Shown here piece by piece: positions 55,946 to 64,000 of a DNA stretch of 64,000 bases. Under the pieces are notes generated by a model. That model was not told the DNA's origin and searched no databases. It saw nothing but the letters and a program-made list of their open reading frames with translations. Made by a program: the position numbers and the translations under genes. Location: NCBI GenBank assembly GCA_900073065.1, contig FJOG01000003.1, positions 2,826,007 to 2,890,006 of the forward strand, written 5' to 3'. Positions within the stretch are counted from its first letter, which is position 1; every line of letters begins with the position of its first letter. The DNA comes from Phialocephala subalpina. Its lineage: Eukaryota > Ascomycota > Leotiomycetes > Helotiales > Mollisiaceae.

Positions 55946-58900
55946 TAAAACAATAGTGGCGAACTTGGCAGCGGGACGGACCTTTGCCTATTGCTTCCAT
56001 CCAATGCTTCCATGGCAAAATCCAAAGTACGAGTTTCTTCCTGTCTGCTGCTCGATGCTCGGAAACGTGCGTGGGAGGCAGACAATATCGTGCTGTTCCC
56101 GTTCCCGATGTGTGTAGCCGTTACACCTGTTCACCAGTACATCTGCAGCTTGCCCCTCAGCCCGAGTATCAATTCCAGTTCCAGTATCGGAGTAAGGCTT
56201 CTGTGCGAGTGTGGAAGCGCACTGGAATGTGCGGTAGTTATGAATGGGGCAGCTGGGCCGTCTGCACTTTTTGATGGCGGCGCCGAAAGGAATTGCTGCC
56301 AATAATTGTGTAGTTTCCGGCTGGCAGAGCGATTGCGGTGTTGGAGAGACCGGAAACAAGTGACAGAAGACCTAAAAATATGTAAAACTAGAACAGTGGC
56401 GCTGATGCAATGTTCTTCTGCCGGTAGAGTTGATCTACTCTCAGATGCAAAGGCGCTCGATTGCAAGGCACTTTCCGCGGCCACACTGGGTTCTTTGCAT
56501 GCGCGGGCTGCTAGCAAGATCTTCGAGTCTCAGTGGTAGGCCTGTGGGCGTGGACGGCGTCGGGGCTGTCAGCGTGGGCGCGACGGAGACTTGATGTCTC
56601 GAATGCTACTATCTCGATGTCTAGTATGTCTTGGACGTGTGAGCAACGTGCCAGTCATGAATGGTGGCTTCTGCAAGCGATTGGCTTCTCTGCGCAAGAA
56701 TCCTGCCACCACACCGGGAGATTGGAGGGGAACGCTAGTGATGGAGGTGAGACTTCTCGAGAGAATGTCTATGATGGGCACAACAACGGGAGTGATGATG
56801 TCGAGTTCAGGTTCGAGTCCACAAAACAAGACGGCTCGGGAGGGCGAATGGGGAGGGCCGCAGCGGTGAAGTTGATGATACTGATTCTGGATATGTTTGT
56901 GATGGAATGTTTGACGTCGTCTAATGTCGTGCTGTCGTGGTGGTGGTGTTCCTCGCTCGTCGAGAGAGGAGTGAGTAGGGTGTCGAAGGACAGAGGAGCT
57001 GGACGAGTAGTCGAATGAGATCAACAAGGGCGGCCGGTACTTTCTGCGGGAGGGGAATCGTGAAAGCGTCCAGGAGAAAGACTTGGACTCGAGAGGACTG
57101 GCTCTTGTCGATAGACAGGAAGAGTAATAGTGCGAATGGTCGATCGCCGGACCCTTTCTAGCTACTAGCCCTGATGTTGGCAACGTCGATGATGGATAGT
57201 TTTCACGAAGATAGCACGACGGTTTATCGGGGAAGTCTCAAAGTTCAACTAGTCAGCGATGGCCTCGAGATGTACTTTAGCTTGGCGGGCCTGTTCCATT
57301 CGATTTGTATGAGATCGTAGTGCCAAGAGCAGGCGTTCACAGCTCTCACAGTGAGTTCTTGCCTCTGGATAGCGTCGACAAGGAACCGTCGAACGATCTG
57401 GCAGCGAGCGGCACACACTGCTACGCAAAGCAGCCTAGCACGTCAAACTCGTCCCCTATGCTGGTCTGGGCTGGTTCTGTATGGTCTCACGGCCTTGCTG
57501 GGGCGAGCAGTTGATGGCGCTGGGTCTTGCAGAACCGGCATCGATGTGGTCGATGTTGGATCTCGATGACCCGCCATCCAGCGGCGAGGCGACCGGGGGC
57601 GCACGAACCCTGCCAGCAAGAAGGCACAGCGGGCATGCAGCCTTTTTGGGAGCTTTTGGGGCGTTTGGATCTTTCGAGTGCTGGATGGAAGGCTCGGAAG
57701 GCCACAGGGGAGCTGGGAGGCGTTCCGGGATTGAGCACGCTGGGTTGGGGTTGGACATCAAAGGTCCAGGGTGGGAGAAGCAGTGCTAGGGTGCACCCAT
57801 GGGAGCTCCCATGGGTGAGGAAAATTAACAGATGCATGCAGCACACAGTGATGCCAGACAAGAAACAGGGTAGCATGGGTGGGCATGGCCATGGATGACA
57901 GTGCGGGTCTGGAGCGGAACGACATGGTTCATGGTCCAGGGAGCGATCGAGCTCGGAGTGATCACGATATTTGGGGCCAGTGCATCTCACTAAATCTGGC
58001 GGGATCTTATACTAGATCCACGGCTCTATCATTAGATTGGATGACTTACGGCGCGGAGGAAGAGTACGTTCATTGACTTCATACGCGAATACGCCGAGAA
58101 GAACGGTTTGCTACCAGTAGACATGGCATCTGATCTAAGGAGGGTTGAGAGGCGGAAACTTTACGTAGGTGAGATGCCATCGTGTCAGAATCCTGGACAA
58201 GGTTGAAGTTAGTAAGGGGGCGGTGACCAAGGTAAGTTTGAATTTGGACAAGAGGCTTTTGGGCATCCGGGCAATAGATTGAGTGTGATGGCATTGCGAA
58301 TGCTGAGGTCAGGTTGAGTATCAATATGTAAAAGTCTAAACTCAATTCCAAAGTCAAGAAGAGGAGGGATAATCCTTGGGTGAGGTCATGTTTCTCTTGA
58401 TGTTTAGCATAAACTTTGAGCAAATCGTATTAGTCTCCGCAATAACTGTTAAAATGTTTGACAGAGCTTGCCGATTCGAGCCATTACTATTCTTTGAGAT
58501 GATTGATGCCGAAGAAGTTTATATATACTTCGTCAATTCTGACTATTGACGTGTGAATAGGGGACGTCCTAAGTTAACCGAGACACATTAGGGGTAGAAA
58601 TCGGATCGAGGGAACTTTATATCAAAGTGTCACTGGGTTTTTTTTGTTGCGATGTTCGGCGATCCTGAAAACGCTTCAAAGGGTCAAAGGGAAGCTCCAT
58701 CCTCGCAATCCTGCAGTCCGCGAACCATTGACCTTTAATTAGGTTGCAGATCTCACGATATCATCAGTTTGGGACCCCAGTAGCACTCCAACCAGGACAC
58801 CCAGCCCTTCAGCTTCCGCATCTCTCAAAGACGTTAAGTATATTTCCGTTTGAAAATGACCTCAAATAAGGCTTTTCAGGAGTTCTGCGTAGCATCTGTT

Positions 58901-61900
58901 GTAGGGAACACTCGTGGACTCCCATGTCTCCTCGCATTGCCGTAGTTTACAGAGTTTCTGGACATAGAACCAATCCGCAAATCTCTGGTTCATCCCTGAG
59001 ATCCCCACAAGCTGTCGAAATGCACTATAACATCTTGACACGGTACTCACAATCAATGAAAAGTTTATTTACTTTTCTCTTCTCAGCCCCGAGTCTTTTC
59101 GCTGCAGATATGCTCGGGCTGCCGCAGCAAGCCAAGCGAAGCCTGCTCGAAACGGCCAAACAAGAATTCAGATAGTTCAAAAGTGTGCGCAAGACGCATT
59201 CTAGCCTTCGGTGGCTTCGATGCCGGTGTCAGTTTGGGTTTTAAGGGACGATGCAAATTCACGATAGTTCCTGCCAGGACATCGCGTGGCAGCTGGCAAG
59301 TGCACACCGCCAGAGAGCCATGCCGCTGCTCTCATATTCGCATCAACTCTCACTACGAACCATCACGTTACATAACTTCAGTACAACCTCAAACATTGGT
59401 TCAGCACTGGAACCACGGCACCAATCCATAAAGGACACCCAATATTTGGCCCCGACCAGGTTCACGATGCACTGGCAGGCATTTTATGCGATCCACCGTG
59501 GCTCGCTGGTGTGTGTCTGCAATCTTGGGGAACTCTTGTGCTGCAAATGCAACCTCTCCTGCGCCGGACATTGTTTCATTGATTCAATCACAGATCGGAG
59601 ACTCGCCAGATCCTTCCTCTAAATGTTGCCTGCCGCTCTTGTGCGAAGCTTGAGGGGCTGCACAGCGCCACGGCGTGAGCCAAACCCGCTCAAACTTGAC
59701 CTTCCCGTCATCCTCTTCTTTCTCCAGTTGCAGCCGTCCCGTAAAGGAAAGGAAAAGCAACAAAATACACCTATACGGTGCTAGTCATTCTGCATCTGGT
59801 TGTGGAGGCGTTTTCGAGGGTTGAACTGTAGCACGTTGCTCCCATGCTGGTCCATATCTATGTGGATCGAAAGAGGCCTCATCAGCGGGTAACACGCGCA
59901 AACGTGTCAGGGGAGCAGCAAGTCGTCGCTCTGCAGAAGCCCAGGCAATACCCACAGGGCTACACGGCAGATCTCCCCCGACTGTTATCCCAATCTTTGA
60001 GGAACTTTGTCCACGCTGGTCGAATTGACCTTCCGTTGCCGCCGGGTAGTTCATTACACAGTCCGTGTATCGCTCCTTTGACCAGATTTCCGGGTTTGCA
60101 GCAAACAGGCTTCTCACCCACATCCACACACCTCGAAAGAAAGTTGTCTGTGACCAAAAGCCATGAATGCTAGAGCAGCTCTCTCAAAAAGACCCACGAT
60201 ACGATGGACAAGAAACCCTTTACTGGTCTCCACCTCTCGGATGTGATAGGGCGGGTATCTGAATCTTCGATTCCTCCCAATCCCAGTCCCAGATCATTGC
60301 GGCCATGTCCAAGGACGTAGGGTTACATCCACCAACAGAAGTCGAAATGGGCCAAGGCAGGTGAAGACCCTCGTCACCGTCACCCGACCACCAAATCGAC
60401 AGAACGCAGCCCCTTGATCCTGCAAAGATGGCGGCCATGCTCGGTCTGCACCTCGGACCGCAATGAGATCTGCTCCTAATTCTAACGCGACTGGGGTTGT
60501 TTGGACCACGAAGATTTCGAAGGCCACGATGAACAGAGTGGGCTTCGAATAGTTCTCCACCGAAGACCGAAGCCACTAATTATACTCGCACTAATCGTCC
60601 CATACGTCGTTCGTAGGAACGAGAGAGATTTCGACATCCTCCTTCAAGCTCGCAAAAGTCGTGGCTCCATTCTCAATCCTTTCAGTTCTCAGAATCAGCA
60701 TCCCACCTCCGTCTAAGGTTCCAGCCTCCAAGTAGCTGGGTAGCTAGGCTTGCATTGTATTATACGATCGCGGCATGACAACAGCGCTTACCATAATTCC
60801 GAAATCAGCCTGTCATTCCCTGCGAATCCTTGATCCCCTCGTCCCCCAACATCCGGCTTGAAGGAGTCCCAGAAAATGCAGCACTATTTTGACAGCTGCA
60901 TGTCTCGGGTTCACACATCCAAGCGAAACCACAGCGTTATATTCCCCGCTCATTTTACCAGTGGCATCAGAAACATTGTGAAATGCTCTACTGTGGACTC
61001 GAGAGAAACAATCACACGTGCTACTGGGGAAATAACGAACGCCACTGTCTCTCGGCCGAGTCAGAAAGTGAGTATCAGAAGTAACCAGGGGCTAGGCATC
61101 GCTTTGCACGCTATCACCTGAATGAAGGAAACCTCAATGAGCTGCCCAGATGGCGGCGAACCAACCAGATGCCGAAGCAAGCAAATTGTAGCACAACCAG
61201 ATTCCGGTCGGGATTTGAATGAACGTCTAACCCTGATACGTTTCTCTACGAAGGATCGCCATACATGACAGGCTTCTTCTTGACACGGACGATCTGAGGT
61301 GTGTCTGTTCTGGAGATGAGCCACTCAGGGGGTGGAAGTTCTCCAGCTGCGTGGTCTCGTCACCCGTGACGGCTGAAGGTCGATATTCCCACTGTGGGCC
61401 AAAAGTTCCCAACAGGGTGCACTCATGCATGAAACACGACGTCCGTAATACTTCCAAGAACCATCAGCACCTTAAAGAACATGAAATACTAGGAATTCGA
61501 CGTCGAAAGTAAAGCCCGTTATCTATCAGATCCTCAGAATGAGGCGTACTGGTGGCCCTTTGCTGCCACGCGAGAACCATGGATGGGCCTTGCAACCAAC
61601 CATAACGGTTTTTAAACGAAGCCAGGAGGTCCTTAGAAGATCCAGGAAGTCACATCGAAATCGTACGATGTTTAAAACGCTTGACCTTTCAGGAGTGCAG
61701 CAACGGAGCAGACTACCACGTTGAGCCGTTTTTTCCCAGGGACCCTTGCAGCAGACATCGCAAACGAGATATGCCCTATCTATTTCCAGATGATGTGCTT
61801 GATCGCCGATTGATTCCCATGAACGATGAGATCTCAATGGGGACACCCCTACTTCATAATACGATAATATCAATATCAAAAATGTCCGCGGTCTAGCCTT

Positions 61901-64000
61901 CATCCGTCGTCGGAAACATCAAAGTCTTGGCATCAAGAGGACATTTCAAGGTTCAGCAAAGAACAGAACAAACAGCCTCACCTGGGGAATGGGAACTAAT
62001 ATGTCGTCTCTTTTAGTACTCAGGCCTGCTCTCTACTAACCAGATATATCCGATTCATCTTAATTGCACGGATTCCTTTGATATCGCGCCCTCATCTCAC
62101 GCCAATGCGGATGGCAGTTCTCAAGGAAGTCAATGTTTCACTAGTCAAACTAAGTTCCGGGCCAAATGCTCTGAAGAGTAAACCCTCCGTTGTTCGGTCG
62201 TGATCAGCACGAGGGAAATCGTTGGTACAGATGACGACCGTCGATTGAGTTTCCGTTCCGTGTGTGTCCCAGATCAACTGATGCAGCCCATACCGCTAGG
62301 GGTCTTCTGTTAAGCTCCTTAGGGTTTTAGGGTTGCGCTGAATTCTATAGCTTCGACGGTTCTGGTGATCTATCGTTCTGAAGAGTTCTGGACAGGCGGT
62401 TGAAGATGGTTTGCCGTGTACAGCCGAATTTTCGTACGTTCGTGTCTCACACGAGGCGGTAAGCAGCTTGATCAGATAAGATGCCAGAGTCGCTTCTGCT
62501 GCCCAAGGGATCTTCTCTCTCAAAGCCTGGAAAGGATTTCGCATCATACGATTTTTGGGTGGCCCTGTGTGCTGCTGGACAGGGTATATATCTAGCTTTC
62601 CGGCACACGCGAGCCGGAAAGAGATCAATCGATCAAAGTTCTGCAGATTTCCGAACTAAGTCAAAGCTGGAACTCTGTTCGCCTTGACTCGAAATCTCCC
62701 TCTCCTTCTGTCACCCCTGACTCGGTCGTTGGAACATCATCAACCTGAAACATATCGAATCAAGCAAATTGTCTGACCAGTCACTCCGGACTTTGGCTAC
62801 AAAGACATGTCTTGGGGGCATGCACCAGGACCACTCCAACAGATATGGAAGTCTTCATCGCTCGATCGTATGCATGTTAAAACCTTGATCCTTGCTGGTG
62901 GAGTGCAAGGGCTGTCTCGCCAAATAATGACGGTCATCTTCTTTACGGGGTTGTGACCGAAAGGGCCGTCCTTTCAAGATCCTGGAGACTTCACCAGAGA
63001 TATCCGACGCAGAACCTTTCCCTCGGTACAGCTTGTTACTTGGCCGGCCCTTCGAAATCCCCCTTCCGCTGCAGTCGAGCATTCGTTGCAGCCAGGAAAC
63101 CTTGGAAAGACCTCGAATCATCCCCCACGCCCGAGAGGTCAAGGGTCGCCAGCTGCTGCGGAAAGTCTGACGTCCTTTGCTCCTCCCCGGCTACCTAGCT
63201 GAATTTACCGAGCTATGAAAGTACGAGCCTAGGCTGGATATTGGACAAGCTTCGAGCCAACATCTGGACGCAGCTCAACAAGCACAGCACAAGCCGACTG
63301 GATTCTGACCCCTCCTTGTCCGATTTAGATCTCACGATGATGGCGAAAGAGAGGTCGGATGCTTCCAAAAAACGGCCTTGGCTTTGGCTACTTCGTACAG
63401 ATGTGAGCCTGCATCAGATCCTGTCCGCGAGATTCCTCCCGACATCCGGAGAATGGCCTGCCTTGCAAAGGAGCAGTTCCTTGTGGCACGCTGCAACCGT
63501 TCATGCCGCGGGCATCAGCCTCCGCTGTTTCCTGTTGCTCTTGTCGGCAACCATTCAATGAGAGTTGCAGCCAAGTGTCAACTCTATCTGTCAAGTGACA
63601 GGCATGACGGATCAATGGGAGCTTTTCCTCCAGATCCTGTTGTCCAAGTTGAAGCATGAATACAAGCCCTCTCAACCCGCAGCCGTTTCCGAGCCAAAAC
63701 GGCTGCAAAATTAAGAAACTGAGAACGATAATACATACCATATGGCCGGTATTTGTCACATCGTATGGAATCTGATGCCAACACCTCCTACCAAGGTTGT
63801 CAACTGATATCTGTGCTGTGTGCTCTCTAGAAGGATCGTCACTGGACATCAAGGATTTAGAGTGCATATCTGTCCTGATATTTGTTTCCCATCAGCCATT
63901 TTTGGTCAATTATGGGATGAAATTGTTTGATGCACTCTGCTCAGTGCTTTCAGCCCTCCTGAGGCAAGAGTTCGCATCGCATCAAAGTACTCGGTTAATA
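55946..64000. other. Long gene-poor stretch upstream of nsdD
   Basis: About 8 kb without a gene I can support. It probably includes the nsdD promoter and 5' leader exon(s). Many open frames of 60-170 codons occur on both strands between 56 and 58 kb but they overlap each other and show no domain signal. A perfect 24-bp palindrome lies at 57794-57817. No tRNA, transposon protein or tandem repeat is recognised through to the window end. Confidence 0.4.
57794..57817. promoter_or_regulatory. Perfect 24-bp palindrome
   Basis: The half-site cacccatgggag is followed directly by its exact reverse complement with no spacer, and contains two CCATGG words flanking GAGCTC. It lies about 1.9 kb upstream of the nsdD coding region. 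It could be a dimeric protein-binding site or a chance palindrome. Confidence 0.6.

Noticed and set aside
56533..57990. Several overlapping frames of 100-200 codons on both strands (for example 56569-57183 minus, 57487-57990 minus)
   Set aside because: They overlap on opposite strands, are biased to Arg/Ser/Pro, and none has family signal. The region is GC-balanced so long chance frames are expected.
1..64000. CRISPR arrays, insertion sequences, ribosome-binding sites and rRNA
   Set aside because: None seen; the intron-rich eukaryotic gene structure makes the prokaryotic features inapplicable.

Overview
This is nuclear DNA of a filamentous ascomycete (Pezizomycotina). Most genes are split by short introns of about 45-65 nt with GTAAGT-like donors and CTAAC/CTGAC branch sites. 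The gene content also fits: an 8-cysteine CFEM-type membrane protein, an ENA P-type ATPase, a Zn2Cys6 factor, an NsdD-type GATA factor and a Dsn1/Mis13 kinetochore protein. A leotiomycete-like fungus is my guess from the flavour of the gene families; the sequence alone does not prove it. There are no operons; genes lie on both strands, separated by intergenic stretches of 0.3-8 kb.

Layout, left to right. 0-5.5 kb: 3' end of a DEAD-box helicase (Dbp5), then a signal-peptide/CFEM/single-TM protein. 6-16 kb: a disordered protein of unknown function (-), an NmrA-like NAD(P)-binding protein (+), a secreted S41 peptidase (+) and Dsn1/Mis13 (+). 17-24.9 kb: a small gene broken by two TAG codons (+), a membrane-anchored thioesterase-like protein (-), a damaged kinase-like gene (-) and a DHA1-type MFS transporter (-). 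26-33.4 kb: a GDSL esterase (-) divergent from an ENA-type cation ATPase (+), then a small multi-TM protein (+). 34-41 kb: a small repeat-bearing Gly/Arg protein, a caspase-like/C2H2 fusion protein and two tandem F-box-like genes, the second frameshifted. 41.4-47 kb: a damaged block on the minus strand, holding a broken fungal N-terminal-domain/ubiquitin-like gene, a pentapeptide-like fragment, a perfect 250-bp tandem duplication and a Zn2Cys6 factor whose 3' end runs into that duplication. 47.7-50 kb: glutamate-cysteine ligase (-). 54.4-56 kb: an NsdD-like GATA factor (-). The last 8 kb shows no gene I can support.

Housekeeping genes (dbp5, dsn1, gcs1, nsdD) have clean exon structures that keep frame across every junction. 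Between them are transport and secretion genes (ENA ATPase, MFS, S41 peptidase, CE16-like esterase, CFEM). The genes of expanded families (kinase-like, F-box, Ubl) are often broken by nonsense or frameshift changes, so the 17-22 kb and 39-46 kb parts look like degenerating accessory DNA. The clearest structural event is the 250-bp duplication fused to the end of the Zn2Cys6 gene.
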